Shown in pieces: positions 24,175 through 33,417 of a stretch of DNA of 64,000 nucleotides. Position numbers and translations under genes: made by a program. The stretch comes from UBA7672 sp965279205 (GTDB taxonomy: Bacteria; Pseudomonadota; Alphaproteobacteria; Caulobacterales; Hyphomonadaceae), in contig OZ257144.1 in NCBI GenBank assembly GCA_965279205.1, positions 1,674,001 through 1,738,000 of the forward strand, in the 5' to 3' direction. The notes beneath the pieces were generated by a model. It saw nothing but the letters and a program-made list of their open reading frames with translations. It was not told where the DNA came from and ran no database searches. Every line of letters begins with the position of its first letter. Positions within the stretch are counted from its first letter, which is position 1.

Positions 24175-25884
24175 CTACGGCGCCTTCCTCGATGCATCGC
24201 GAGTCGCCTTGAACTCGTTGTCATCATACCAGTTGGGCCATTCGCCATTGTTGGCGAAACGGTTGATGACTTCGTAGTCGACCTTCGTGTCGCCCTCGAT
24301 CCCGGCCATGTTCCATGTGTCCGCGTATTCATCGCTCGGCTGGTGATAGTCGTTGTCGGTGTATGTCTTGTTGGCGGCTTCGCCGGTCGCAACACCGCCT
24401 TCGACCAGGTCGACGCCGCTGTCTGCGTACAGCATCGGCACGCCCTTCTTGGCGAGGCTGAAATGGTCCGAGCGATAGAAGTAGCCGTTCTGCGGCAGCG
24501 GATCCGGCGTGATGTGGCGCCCCGCTTCCGTCAGCACGACGTTGAGCATGTCTTCCATCTGGGATGCGCCGGCGCCGACAACGATCATGTCCTTGGCGAG
24601 ACCAATGGGCTGCATCGCATCGATATTGATGCCGCCGACGATCTTGTTGAGCGGGATCAGCGGGTTCTCGCCGAAATAGGCCGAGCCGAGCAGGCCCGAC
24701 TCTTCCAGCGTGACGGCCAGGAAGGTGATGGAGCGCTTGGGCTTCGGACCTGAAGCCATCTTCTCGGCGATCTCAAGGATCGCGGCGGTGCCGGTGGCGT
24801 TGTCGACCGCGCCATTGCTGATCACATCGGCGTTCGGATCGTCGCTGACGCCTTTGCCGAGGTGATCCCAGTGGGCCATCAGCAGAAGGTGTTCGTCGGG
24901 CGCTTCCGAGCCCTTGATCGTGCCGATCACGTTGCGGCTGTCCTTGGGCGTGATCGTCTGCGTGATGGTGGCGGAAGCCTTGAGGCCCGTCATCGGCACC
25001 GGCTTGAAGCCGCGCTTGTTGGCGGCAGCGCGCATCTTGTCGATGTCGAGGCCTGCGGCCTTGAACAGTTCGGTGGCGTATTTGAGCTGGATCCAGCCTT
25101 CGAGCTTGGCGCGGTTGGCGCCGGCGTCGGCGCGGACGATGTCGGCCTGTTCGCCGGTCCACGAGCTTTCGACCACGTTCCAGCCATAGGCGGCCGGCTT
25201 CTCTTCGTGGATGATGATCGCGCCGGTCGCGCCTTGGCGAGCGGCTTCCTCGAACTTGTAGGTCCAGCGGCCATAATAGGTCATGGCCTGGCCGTTGAAG
25301 AGCGTCTTGTCGTTGGTGGCAAAGCCCGGATCGTTGACGAACATCACGGCCGTCTTGCCGTGCATGTCGACGCCTGCGTAGTCGTTCCACTTCGCTTCAG
25401 GCGCGACGACGCCATAGCCGACGAAGACGAGATCCGAGTCGGTGAATGACACGGTCGAGTTCTTCTGGTCCTTGGTGATGTAGACAGCGTCGGGTCCAAG
25501 CTTGAGGTCCCACGTCTTTCCGCCCGGGCCTGCGATCTTCAGCGAGGACGTCGCGGGATCGACCGTCTGCGCGACCATTTTCACGGTCTGGAAGTAGGTC
25601 CCGTCCGGATTGCCGGGCTCAAGGCCGATGCGCTTCATCTCGGCGGCAATCCAGTCAGCGGCTTTCTCGCCCTCCGGATCGCCCGGGCCGCGGCCCTCAT
25701 ACTTGTCGTCGGCAAGTTCCTTTACGCGCGCTGCAATGTCCGCCCCTGTGATCTCGGGCGCTGTGACGAGCGTGGAGGTCACGGTATCCGCCACGGGTTC
25801 CGTGGGCTTGGCCGGTTCGGTCGGGTTGCAGCCGGCGAGGGCGATTGTCATCAACCCGGTTGCCGATAGCGCGAGCAATCTCAT
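24175..25884 (-). CDS. M28 family metallopeptidase with PA domain, lipoprotein
   Basis: A 569-residue zinc aminopeptidase-type protein. It starts with a lipoprotein signal (lipobox IALAGC, Cys19), then a linker rich in Pro/Thr/Glu. A PA domain covers about 130-300 (AGVDMHGKTAVMFVNDPGF, ATGAIIIHE). The M28 zinc site is complete: LMAHWDHLG, NGAVDNATGTAAIL, TLEESGLLGS, INIDAMQP and YRSDHFSLAKKGVPM. It is likely anchored in the outer membrane or periplasm and takes part in peptide breakdown. Its closest visible kin are the PA-containing bacterial M28 aminopeptidases. Confidence 0.93.
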   Translation of the reverse strand: MRLLALSATGLMTIALAGCNPTEPAKPTEPVADTVTSTLVTAPEITGADIAARVKELADDKYEGRGPGDPEGEKAADWIAAEMKRIGLEPGNPDGTYFQTVKMVAQTVDPATSSLKIAGPGGKTWDLKLGPDAVYITKDQKNSTVSFTDSDLVFVGYGVVAPEAKWNDYAGVDMHGKTAVMFVNDPGFATNDKTLFNGQAMTYYGRWTYKFEEAARQGATGAIIIHEEKPAAYGWNVVESSWTGEQADIVRADAGANRAKLEGWIQLKYATELFKAAGLDIDKMRAAANKRGFKPVPMTGLKASATITQTITPKDSRNVIGTIKGSEAPDEHLLLMAHWDHLGKGVSDDPNADVISNGAVDNATGTAAILEIAEKMASGPKPKRSITFLAVTLEESGLLGSAYFGENPLIPLNKIVGGINIDAMQPIGLAKDMIVVGAGASQMEDMLNVVLTEAGRHITPDPLPQNGYFYRSDHFSLAKKGVPMLYADSGVDLVEGGVATGEAANKTYTDNDYHQPSDEYADTWNMAGIEGDTKVDYEVINRFANNGEWPNWYDDNEFKATRDASRKAP

Positions 25885-25976
25885 CTACGTCTCCTTGAAA
25901 GTGCGGGCACATTATCCCGCAAAGACGAACCGGCAAGGGAGGGTTTTGTGGGATTCCAGCCGCACTGCAGGCCAAA

Positions 25977-26007
25977 ACTAAAAGACCCAGCACTTGCGTG
26001 CTGGGTC
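25977..26007 (-). terminator. Rho-independent terminator downstream of the pirin gene
   Basis: A perfect 10-bp stem, GACCCAGCAC (25984-25993) with GTGCTGGGTC (25998-26007), encloses a 4-base loop. Read on the minus strand the stem is followed by TTTTAGTTTT, a U-rich tract, so it should terminate the transcript coming from the pirin gene about 107 bases upstream. On the plus strand no U tract follows. Confidence 0.8.
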
Positions 26008-26114
26008 CTTCAAAACCGAATGGACTTCCGAACTTGCGTTCTTCCTTCCAGCCAGTTCGAGGAATGAACGGCGATGGCGGGGAACGGTTCCCGCGTTTCG
26101 CGAATTCTTTTCCT

Positions 26115-27062
26115 TCAGCTCTCCAAGTCGCCGTGATGGTCCGGTTGGTGGTCCGGCGGGTCTGGTTGCGGGTCGCCGGGCAGCGGGATCCATGAGGTTT
26201 CATCCGGCGGCTGGCTGAACCAGCTATCCCTGAAACCGCCGGCGATCGACGCGCGCCAGTCCGCCGCTGCTTTTGCAAGTCGCTCCTTCGAGGAGGCGAC
26301 GAAATTCCAGTCTAGGAACCGCGGCCCGTCGAGCGGATCGCCGCCCGCGAACATGATGCGGCTGCCAGCGGACAGTTTCACCAGGCATGGCCGCGCCGGG
26401 CTCAGCACCGCCATCTGGGCTTCGCCGATGATCCGCCCGCCGATCTCAGCCGATCCCTGAACCACATAGAGGCACAGCTCAGCCGCATCGGGAGCTTCCA
26501 CCACCGTATCGCGTTCGGTTTCGAGCACGAGCTGGCAGATCCCGCTCGGGAACTCGACAGGAGACCGATGGCCATAGGCGGAACCCGAGATCAGCACCCC
26601 CCGGGCGGTGCCAGACTCGATGCGCGGCAGCGTCTCGGCGGGGTGATGCCGGAAAGCTGGGGCCTGCTCCTCATGGCTCTTCGGCAGCGCGACCCAGGTC
26701 TGGATCGCCTCGATCCTGTGACCCTTCTCGCGTTCCGCATGAGGCGTCCGCTCGGAATGGACGATGCCACGCCCGGCTGTCATCCAGTTCACCGCGCCGG
26801 GGCGGATGGTCTGGAACGTTCCGAGGCTGTCACGGTGGTCGAGCGCGCCTTCGAACAGCCAGGTGACGGTGGCGAGGCCGATATGCGGATGGGACCGCAC
26901 ATCCATGCCCTGGCCAGGCGGCATTTGCGCAGGTCCCAGATGGTCGAAGAACACGAACGGGCCGACATTTCGCCGCTTGGCAAAGGGCAGCAGACGCCGG
27001 ACGTAGAAGCCTCCGAGATCGCGCTGACGCGGTTCTATGACAAGTTCGACCGGATCGGACAT
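26115..27062 (-). CDS. Pirin family protein
   Basis: A 315-residue bicupin. I chose the ATG at 27062 (MSDPVELV), preceded by GAGAGGTG; the longer frame to 27173 would run into the divergent gene. The N-terminal cupin has the pirin metal site RSHPHIGLATVTWLFEG and the HRDSLG and GRGIVHSE blocks (His and Glu ligands). Bacterial pirins are iron-binding proteins; some act as quercetinases and others as redox regulators. The C-terminus is a 20-residue Pro/Asp/His-rich tail not typical of the family. Confidence 0.92.
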   Translation of the reverse strand: MSDPVELVIEPRQRDLGGFYVRRLLPFAKRRNVGPFVFFDHLGPAQMPPGQGMDVRSHPHIGLATVTWLFEGALDHRDSLGTFQTIRPGAVNWMTAGRGIVHSERTPHAEREKGHRIEAIQTWVALPKSHEEQAPAFRHHPAETLPRIESGTARGVLISGSAYGHRSPVEFPSGICQLVLETERDTVVEAPDAAELCLYVVQGSAEIGGRIIGEAQMAVLSPARPCLVKLSAGSRIMFAGGDPLDGPRFLDWNFVASSKERLAKAAADWRASIAGGFRDSWFSQPPDETSWIPLPGDPQPDPPDHQPDHHGDLES

Positions 27063-27127
27063 GGTCACCTCTCGGTTGGTATGAGGAAGAGTATGGACGA
27101 AGCGGCGCGACCGGGCAAAATATTCGC

Positions 27128-28228
27128 ATGAAGCAATGGTTCGCTTTCGCCGCCACGCTGGTGCTGTCAGCACTCGCCGCCTGCGCTCCGCTCCAGCAGG
27201 GTGCGCTGGGGTATGACGCGCCGCCGGCGCCGACCTTTTCCGACAACTGGTTCACCAGTTTCGACGGCGCCCAGCTTGGGCTGAGCGTTTGGAAAGCTGC
27301 GCCGCAGACGCCGCCCGGCGCCGGACCATGTGACAACGGGCGCGGCATGTCGGCGAGCGTCGCGGTTCCTACCTGCGCCGCAGCGGCCAGCATTTATGCC
27401 AGCGAACCGAAGACCGTGATCATCGCCGTGCACGGCATGAACGACTATGCTGGCGCCTTCAAGGCGGCAGGCGCGTGGTGGTCGGCCCACGGCGCCACGG
27501 TCTATGCCTATGACCAGCGCGGCTTTGGCCGCTCGCCGCAATGGATGATCTGGCCGCAGCACGATGTGATGCGGAAAGATCTCGTGACTGCAGTCAGTGT
27601 CGCGCGCCGCCTGCATCCCGGCGCGAAGATCGCCGTCGTCGGCGAGAGTATGGGGGCGTCAGTCGCGATCACTGCTTTCGCGGAAGCTCCGCCGCCCGAG
27701 GCGGACGTGCTGATCCTGTCCGGGCCCGGACTCTATGGCTGGGGCGCGCTACCCTGGTTCTACAGCGCCAGCCTGTGGACCAGCGCGCACATCCGGCCGA
27801 GCTGGATCGTGGTGCCGCCCGAGGGCGTGCACATCGTCGCCACCGACAACAACGCAAAGCTGCGCGAGATGTGGTTCGACCCGTTGGTGCAGAAGCAGAA
27901 CCGCATCGACAGCGTCTATGGCGTTGTCTCGATCATGGAGGAGGCCGACAGCAAGATCGACCGCCTGCCTGCGAAAGTGCCGACGCTGCTGCTCTACGGG
28001 GCCAACGACCAGGTGATCCCAGCGCCTGGCGTGGAGCGCGCCTCGAAGCGCCTGCCGGCCCACGTGAAGACCGCCTATTACGCCAAGGGCTACCACATGC
28101 TGCTCAACGACCTGCAGGCCGACACGGTCTGGGGCGACATCTTGGCCTTCATCCAGAACCCCTCGGCCCCGGTCCATTCGGGGGCCCCGTCGCTGCCCTG
28201 GAACCGGGAAAGCCTCGCAAAACGATGA
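27128..28228 (+). CDS. Alpha/beta hydrolase lipoprotein (lysophospholipase-like)
   Basis: A 366-residue alpha/beta-hydrolase with a lipoprotein signal (MKQWFAFAATLVLSALAAC, Cys19). The oxyanion-hole region is VIIAVHGMNDYAG, the nucleophile elbow VVGESMGASVAI, the acid GANDQVIPA and the His GYHMLLND, giving a complete Ser-Asp-His triad. This is the Hydrolase_4/monoacylglycerol lipase-like layout, so a lipid ester substrate at the membrane is likely but not proven. It is divergent from the pirin gene, with 65 bases between the starts. Confidence 0.88.
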   Translation: MKQWFAFAATLVLSALAACAPLQQGALGYDAPPAPTFSDNWFTSFDGAQLGLSVWKAAPQTPPGAGPCDNGRGMSASVAVPTCAAAASIYASEPKTVIIAVHGMNDYAGAFKAAGAWWSAHGATVYAYDQRGFGRSPQWMIWPQHDVMRKDLVTAVSVARRLHPGAKIAVVGESMGASVAITAFAEAPPPEADVLILSGPGLYGWGALPWFYSASLWTSAHIRPSWIVVPPEGVHIVATDNNAKLREMWFDPLVQKQNRIDSVYGVVSIMEEADSKIDRLPAKVPTLLLYGANDQVIPAPGVERASKRLPAHVKTAYYAKGYHMLLNDLQADTVWGDILAFIQNPSAPVHSGAPSLPWNRESLAKR

Positions 28229-28238
28229 AATTTCATCG
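28223..28238. promoter_or_regulatory. 16-bp perfect palindrome upstream of the unknown gene at 28317
   Basis: CGATGAAATTTCATCG is a perfect palindrome that spans the stop codon of the hydrolase gene. It starts 94 bases before the next gene and lies in an AT-richer patch than its surroundings. The symmetry and AT core fit a dimeric repressor operator. No regulator gene is next to it, so the role is speculative. Confidence 0.25.
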
Positions 28239-28316
28239 AATTCGCAAGCCCGAAAATTAACCAAAACCCGGTACATTCCAGAGCCTAAGAGCAGCATCTG
28301 AGGGCTGACGCGCGAT

Positions 28317-29450
28317 ATGCTTGCGCAAGTGAAAAAGATGGCGGGCGGTGATCTCCCCGGGCGTTTCGGCGCCTGGTGGAACGGCCGCGACTATGTCGCC
28401 CCCGTCCCGGGCGAAGGCGAAGCTGCGCCTGCCGAGGACGCCAAACCCAAAGCCCCGAAAGCCGAAGCTCCCAAGGTCGAGGAGAAACCGGCGAAGGCCG
28501 AAGCCAAACCCGAGAAGAAGAAACCCGAACCCGCGCCGGAAGCTGCACCCGCTGCTGAAGCTGTCGAGACGCCCGCCCTTGTGCCGGTCGACATTGACGG
28601 CGGCGCGATCCGCATCAAGGCGCTCGAGACCATGTGGGGTGAAGGCCGCCTCCAGCCCGGCTCGTTCGCGCTCGACACCAAGCTGCTCGACGCCGTGCTC
28701 GAACTTGCCAACAAGCCGGGCGATATCGGCTTCATCGGCGCCGATGGCGCGCTGCTCAACGCTTTCGCCGCCCAGTCAGACCGCAAGGCGCTGGCCACCG
28801 AATGGCGCGCGGCCTGCGCCGTGCGCCTCAACGAACTCGTGCCGTCCGCCTCCGTCACGCTAGGCGAAGTCGATCGCCCGCGCGGCTTCAGCGACAAGTC
28901 GCTGCAGTCGATCGCCAGCGTCGAGGCGTTCGCCTATGCCGACCACAAGCCCGGCCTCGTTGGCCGCGTCCACCGCGCGCTGGATGACACTGGCCGCTGG
29001 GTCTTCCTCGAGACGACGCGCAAGACCAGCAAGACGCCGCCGGAAGCCTTCGCCTCCGCCTGGGCCAATCCACTGCTGACCACCAATGACGAGATCGAGG
29101 AGCTGCTGAAACTCGCGGGCTTCAAGTCGGTCCGCAGGGTTTCGGTCAACGAGCTGGTGGTCGCCTCCGCGAAGCAGGGCTACGCCAATCTCGCGAAAGT
29201 TCTCGAAGGCGCCGCGACCGGCGGCTTCACCGGCAAGGAAGGCGCGCTCTTCCTGCAGGAACTGGCGTGGGAAGCGCAAAGCTGGCGCGCCCGCGCGCGC
29301 GCGCTTGAGGGTGGCGCGCTGGAAATGCATCTCTGGATCGCCGACAAGACCGAACAGCTCGCGCCGCTCCAGCTCACCGATGCCGTGCTCGACACTCCGA
29401 TCCAGCCCGACGACGCCGGCGCCAACGACGCGCTGTTCGAGCAGAGCTAG
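28317..29450 (+). CDS. Unknown protein with Lys/Pro/Glu/Ala-rich linker
   Basis: A 377-residue protein. A short N-terminal segment (GRFGAWWNGRDYVAPVPGE, 16-34) is followed by a low-complexity linker rich in Lys, Pro, Glu and Ala (about 36-85). A globular region from about 90 onwards contains VHRALDDTGRWVFLETTRKT and IEELLKLAGFKSVRRVSVNE, both reminiscent of the C-terminal half of SAM-dependent methyltransferases. No glycine-rich SAM-binding motif is visible, so activity is doubtful. The linker resembles those of proteins tethered to membranes or the cell wall, but there is no signal peptide. Confidence 0.7.
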   Translation: MLAQVKKMAGGDLPGRFGAWWNGRDYVAPVPGEGEAAPAEDAKPKAPKAEAPKVEEKPAKAEAKPEKKKPEPAPEAAPAAEAVETPALVPVDIDGGAIRIKALETMWGEGRLQPGSFALDTKLLDAVLELANKPGDIGFIGADGALLNAFAAQSDRKALATEWRAACAVRLNELVPSASVTLGEVDRPRGFSDKSLQSIASVEAFAYADHKPGLVGRVHRALDDTGRWVFLETTRKTSKTPPEAFASAWANPLLTTNDEIEELLKLAGFKSVRRVSVNELVVASAKQGYANLAKVLEGAATGGFTGKEGALFLQELAWEAQSWRARARALEGGALEMHLWIADKTEQLAPLQLTDAVLDTPIQPDDAGANDALFEQS

Positions 29451-29607
29451 CGGGCCCGCTATCGTCGCGGCCACAAAGGCTTGCGCGGTACTCAACCAAA
29501 TCGATCTATCCAGCTGTCCGCTGCGTGCGTTGACAGCAACATTTCCGCATGCCGAATGACGCCCAGAGCGGCGCTCATCGAGGCGCCGACGCGCCAGGGA
29601 AACGTTC

Positions 29608-31530
29608 ATGTGCGGATTGATCGGCGGAGCGCCGCGCAAACAGATTGCGCCCGAACGCATCCAGCAGGCGCTCGACTCGCTCGACCATCGCGGACCCGAT
29701 GGTCAGGGGCGCTGGGTTGCCTCTGACGGCCGCAAATTCCTGGGTCACACACGGCTCTCGATCATCGGCCTCAACAACGGCGTTCAGCCGATGTCGAACA
29801 GCGACGGCGACGTACACATCGTCGTCAACGGCGAGTTCTATGGCTATCGCGAGATCCGCGACCAGCTGCGCGCCCAGGGCAGCGTCTTCGCAACCGACTC
29901 CGACAGCGAGATCGCGCTGCACCTCTATCTTCAGCGTGGCATGCGCGCGACCGAGGCTCTGCGCGGCGAGTTCGCGGTCCTGATCGCCGACGAACGCCGC
30001 GACATGATGATCGCCATCCGCGACCGGTTCGGCATCAAGCCGCTCTTCTATGCCGTGATCGACGGCGGCGTTTATTTCGCATCTGAGATCAAGGCGCTGC
30101 TCGCCCTCGGCGTCCCGGCCGTGTGGGATGCGGAAGCCGCCTACCACGACGCCTTCATCTTCCGCTCGCACGAGCGCACCATGTTCGCCGGCATCCGGTC
30201 GGTTCCGCAGGGATGCTATGCGATCGCCCGGGGTGGAGAGGTCCACACTTATCGCTACTGGGACTGGGATTTTCCGACCATCGGCGAGACCGCTGCGGAT
30301 GACCGGCCTGAAGCCGAAGTCGTGGCGGGCTTCCGCGATGTGCTGGCCGATTCCGTCCGCGAACGGCTGGTCGCCGATGTCGAGGTCGGCTGCTATCTCA
30401 GCGGCGGCATCGACTCCTGCGCCGTCCTCGGCCTCGCCCAGCAGATGATGCAGCGTCCGATCCGCGCCTTCACACTGGCGTTCGACGATCCGCTCTACGA
30501 CGAGTCCGCCATCGCCCGGCAGCAGGCCGAGTTTGTCGGCGCGTCCTTCCATCCAATTCCGGTAACGCGCCGCAAGCTGGCGGATGCATACTCCGACGCG
30601 GTCTGGCATTCGGAAACGCCGATGGTCAACGGGCACGGCGCCGCCAAATTCCTGCTCAGCAAGGCGGTGCGTGATGCGGGGCTGAAGGTCGTGTTCACGG
30701 GCGAGGGATCGGACGAGCTGCTCGGCGGCTACACCACCTTCCGGCGCGACATGCTGCTTCACCACCCCGGCGGGCGCAGCGAGAAGGAAACCATGGCGCT
30801 GCTGCAGAAGATGTTCGCTTCGAACGCGGCCACGCGTTCCATCTTCATGCAGAGGGATCCCGACAATCCCGCCTTTGTCGAAGTGTTCAAGCGGCTGGGC
30901 TGGCTTCCGTCCTTCATGGAAACCTTCGGCGCCATGGGGCTTGCGACCGTGCCCTGGTTCCGCGACGGCGCGCTCGCACGCGTGAAGGGCAATTCAAACT
31001 ACGCCGATGTGCTCGATCGCCTGCCGCTATCTGAGGCCGTTGTCGGGCGCGACCGGCTGCACCAGGGCCTCTACATCAATGCGAAGACCCACCTTGCGAA
31101 TTTCATCCTGACTTTCCTCGGTGACCGGATGGAGATGGCGCATTCCATCGAAGGGCGCGTTCCCTTTCTCGACCATCACGTCGCCGACTATGCCGCCCAT
31201 GTTCCGATCGCCATGAAGGCCAAGGGCTTCCGCGAAAAGCACATCCTGCGCGAAGCCGCGAAGGATGTGCTGATCGATGAGGTCTATAATCGGGAGAAGC
31301 ACCCGTTTACGTCGCCGCCGGCGGGAGGCGAGGATCCGATGATGACCATGTTCGGCGACGTGCTTGCCTCGCGTGCGCTCGACGACCAGCCTATCTTCGA
31401 TCCCGCCCGGGTGCGGGAGGCATTCCAGCAAATGAAGGAATGCCCGGTCGACCTGCGCCCCGCCTACGAAGGCCGCATCCAGCGCGTCGTCTCCACCACC
31501 CTGATGCACGAACGCTTCGGCATGTCCTGA
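29608..31530 (+). CDS. asnB: Asparagine synthase (glutamine-hydrolysing), AsnB family
   Basis: A 640-residue enzyme that makes asparagine, or amidates a related carboxylate, from glutamine and ATP. The glutaminase domain begins with the catalytic Cys2 (MCGLIGG) and has LDHRGPDGQG, HTRLSIIG and NGEFYGYREIRDQL. The synthetase domain has the ATP pyrophosphatase loop CYLSGGIDSCAVLGLAQQ and FTGEGSDELLGGY. It is longer than E. coli AsnB (about 554). Paralogues of this length also occur in polysaccharide clusters, but no glycosyltransferase genes are nearby, so a metabolic role is more likely here. Confidence 0.92.
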   Translation: MCGLIGGAPRKQIAPERIQQALDSLDHRGPDGQGRWVASDGRKFLGHTRLSIIGLNNGVQPMSNSDGDVHIVVNGEFYGYREIRDQLRAQGSVFATDSDSEIALHLYLQRGMRATEALRGEFAVLIADERRDMMIAIRDRFGIKPLFYAVIDGGVYFASEIKALLALGVPAVWDAEAAYHDAFIFRSHERTMFAGIRSVPQGCYAIARGGEVHTYRYWDWDFPTIGETAADDRPEAEVVAGFRDVLADSVRERLVADVEVGCYLSGGIDSCAVLGLAQQMMQRPIRAFTLAFDDPLYDESAIARQQAEFVGASFHPIPVTRRKLADAYSDAVWHSETPMVNGHGAAKFLLSKAVRDAGLKVVFTGEGSDELLGGYTTFRRDMLLHHPGGRSEKETMALLQKMFASNAATRSIFMQRDPDNPAFVEVFKRLGWLPSFMETFGAMGLATVPWFRDGALARVKGNSNYADVLDRLPLSEAVVGRDRLHQGLYINAKTHLANFILTFLGDRMEMAHSIEGRVPFLDHHVADYAAHVPIAMKAKGFREKHILREAAKDVLIDEVYNREKHPFTSPPAGGEDPMMTMFGDVLASRALDDQPIFDPARVREAFQQMKECPVDLRPAYEGRIQRVVSTTLMHERFGMS

Positions 31531-31556
31531 CACGACACGATCCTTGCGGGCGCCGC

Positions 31557-33206
31557 CTAGGGAGCTGCTTCGGCCCATAGCTTGCGGATTCCCGCGCAGA
31601 TCTCATCCGCCACCGGATTGTTGATGTACACGCGGCGCGTGAAGGTCAGCACCTGTTCCAGCGCCAGGCCGCGCGTCGGCACAGGGGCAAACACCGCCCG
31701 GGCCTCGGCGTCGCGGCCGGTGCGGAGGCAGGCCACCGCCTTCACCTGGCGACAGGGGTCGTAGTCGGGGTGGATGGCGAGCGCTTCGTCGATCATTGCC
31801 TCCGCCTCGTCCCAACGGCCGGCCCGCAAGAGAGCGCTGGCCTGCCAGCCCCGGATGCCGTGGCGGAACACCCAGCCCGGCATCAGCCGATCGGCTTCGG
31901 CAAGGCTTTGAAGTGCGCCTTCGACGCGATTGAGCAGCACGGACGCCCAGCCGATGTTGAAATGGTAGGGCCCGACCAGCGGCGCTTTCTCCACGCCGCG
32001 CCGCATGTGGCCCAGCGCCTCCTCCGGCCGGCCGATGCAGCATAGCGCCTGCGAGCAGAGACCCACCGTGTATAGCTCATCGGGGCCGAGCGAGAGCGCC
32101 TTGTCGATGTGCTGACGGATGCGCTGCACCGTCGCCGGGTCGTCCGGCAGGGCGAAGAGGTAAAGTATGCCCATCGCCTGCGCAAAATGTGCGTGGCCGA
32201 GCGCGAATTGCGGATCGATGTCAATGGCGCGCTGCGCCTCTTCCACCGCCCGCATGATGCTCGTCGGGTCGAACTGGCGCTGTGCAGCGGCGGCTCGGTT
32301 GACAGCCTCCCAGGCGGTGATGACGGAAGGCTTCTTCAGCGCGCGTTGCAGCTCGAGATCCTGGAAGCGGACTTCGAGTGTCGTGAAAACGTCCGCGACA
32401 AGTTCTTCCTGAAGACGCGCAAGTTCGCTCAGCGGCCTGTCGAAACGGCCAGACCACAACACCTCGCCTGTCTCGGCTTCCACGACCTGCGTCGTCACGC
32501 GCAAAGCATCGCCGACGCGGCGGACATTGCCTTCGAGCAGGTAGCGCACGCCAAGCCGGTGGCCGACGGCGGTGATGTCGGTGTAGATCCCCTTCCGGTA
32601 GCCCGCCGTGACGCCAGTGGCGAGCACGCGCACGGAGAAGCCCCCGGACATGGCGGCGACCAGATCTTCCACCATGCCCTCGGCGAACACCTCGTCCTCG
32701 GGGAGTCCGGAGCGGTTGACGAAGGGCAGGATCGCGAGAGAAGCGAGTTCGCCGCGTTCGGCCTGCTTCTGCACTACCGGACTGGCGAGAACGGCTTCCG
32801 CCTGCGGGACCCTTCCAACCATGCGCTCGACGTCGGCCGCAAAGGCGCGCCAGGCCCGGTCGTCCGGCGCGCCCTGCCAGCTCGACAAGTCGGCGGTCTG
32901 TGTCAGTTCGAACATGATCGGCCGCTCGCACGGCTCGATCATGGCGGGCACGAGCGTGCCCTTGCGGTCCGCCAGCGTCGCCTCGGAGCGCACCCAGCGT
33001 GAAACGGCGGACTTCTTCGACCACAGGACAACCACGGCCTTCGCGGTTCGCAGCGCTTCTTCCGTTACTTGGTCATAGGTTTCGCCCGAATGCAGGGCGA
33101 CGTCCCACCACACGTCGAGGCCAAGGGCGGCAAAGCCGTCGGCGAAGCGCCGCGCCACGGCTTGATCCTCACGGTTGTAGGACAGGAAAATGTCGGGCGA
33201 AGGCAT
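31557..33206 (-). CDS. TIR domain protein with TolB/FlgO-like domain and TPR repeats
   Basis: A 549-residue protein of three parts. Residues about 1-130 are a TIR domain: DIFLSYNREDQAVARRF at the start, DVWWDV, and SRWVRSEATLAD, where the Glu matches the NADase position of catalytic TIRs. About 152-285 is the module LASLAILPFVNRSGLPEDEV...FAEGMVEDLVAA seen after CadC-like or adenylate-cyclase N-termini (TolB/FlgO-like). About 300-540 is a set of TPR-like repeats (IDPQFALGHAHFAQAMG, RPEEALGHMRRG, RWDEAEAMIDEALAIHPDY). No membrane span separates them. A signalling or stress-sensing role is plausible; there is no obvious partner gene. Confidence 0.88.
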   Translation of the reverse strand: MPSPDIFLSYNREDQAVARRFADGFAALGLDVWWDVALHSGETYDQVTEEALRTAKAVVVLWSKKSAVSRWVRSEATLADRKGTLVPAMIEPCERPIMFELTQTADLSSWQGAPDDRAWRAFAADVERMVGRVPQAEAVLASPVVQKQAERGELASLAILPFVNRSGLPEDEVFAEGMVEDLVAAMSGGFSVRVLATGVTAGYRKGIYTDITAVGHRLGVRYLLEGNVRRVGDALRVTTQVVEAETGEVLWSGRFDRPLSELARLQEELVADVFTTLEVRFQDLELQRALKKPSVITAWEAVNRAAAAQRQFDPTSIMRAVEEAQRAIDIDPQFALGHAHFAQAMGILYLFALPDDPATVQRIRQHIDKALSLGPDELYTVGLCSQALCCIGRPEEALGHMRRGVEKAPLVGPYHFNIGWASVLLNRVEGALQSLAEADRLMPGWVFRHGIRGWQASALLRAGRWDEAEAMIDEALAIHPDYDPCRQVKAVACLRTGRDAEARAVFAPVPTRGLALEQVLTFTRRVYINNPVADEICAGIRKLWAEAAP

Positions 33207-33417
33207 CTTGTCCCCACACGCTTGCTACGACCGAAAGCCACGTTCTCACGGCTCGCTCTCACCGTAAACGCCTGTCGGGCAATGGCCATGCTTCAGCGTA
33301 GCCAAGGCCGGTGCGTTCGGGGCACGATCATGCTCATCGGCCGGGTTCACCACGCAGGCAGTTGGGGCTATACGCCCGCGCAAGCCGCTAAGGGCGGCGA
33401 ACGTCTGGAGCCTTCCC

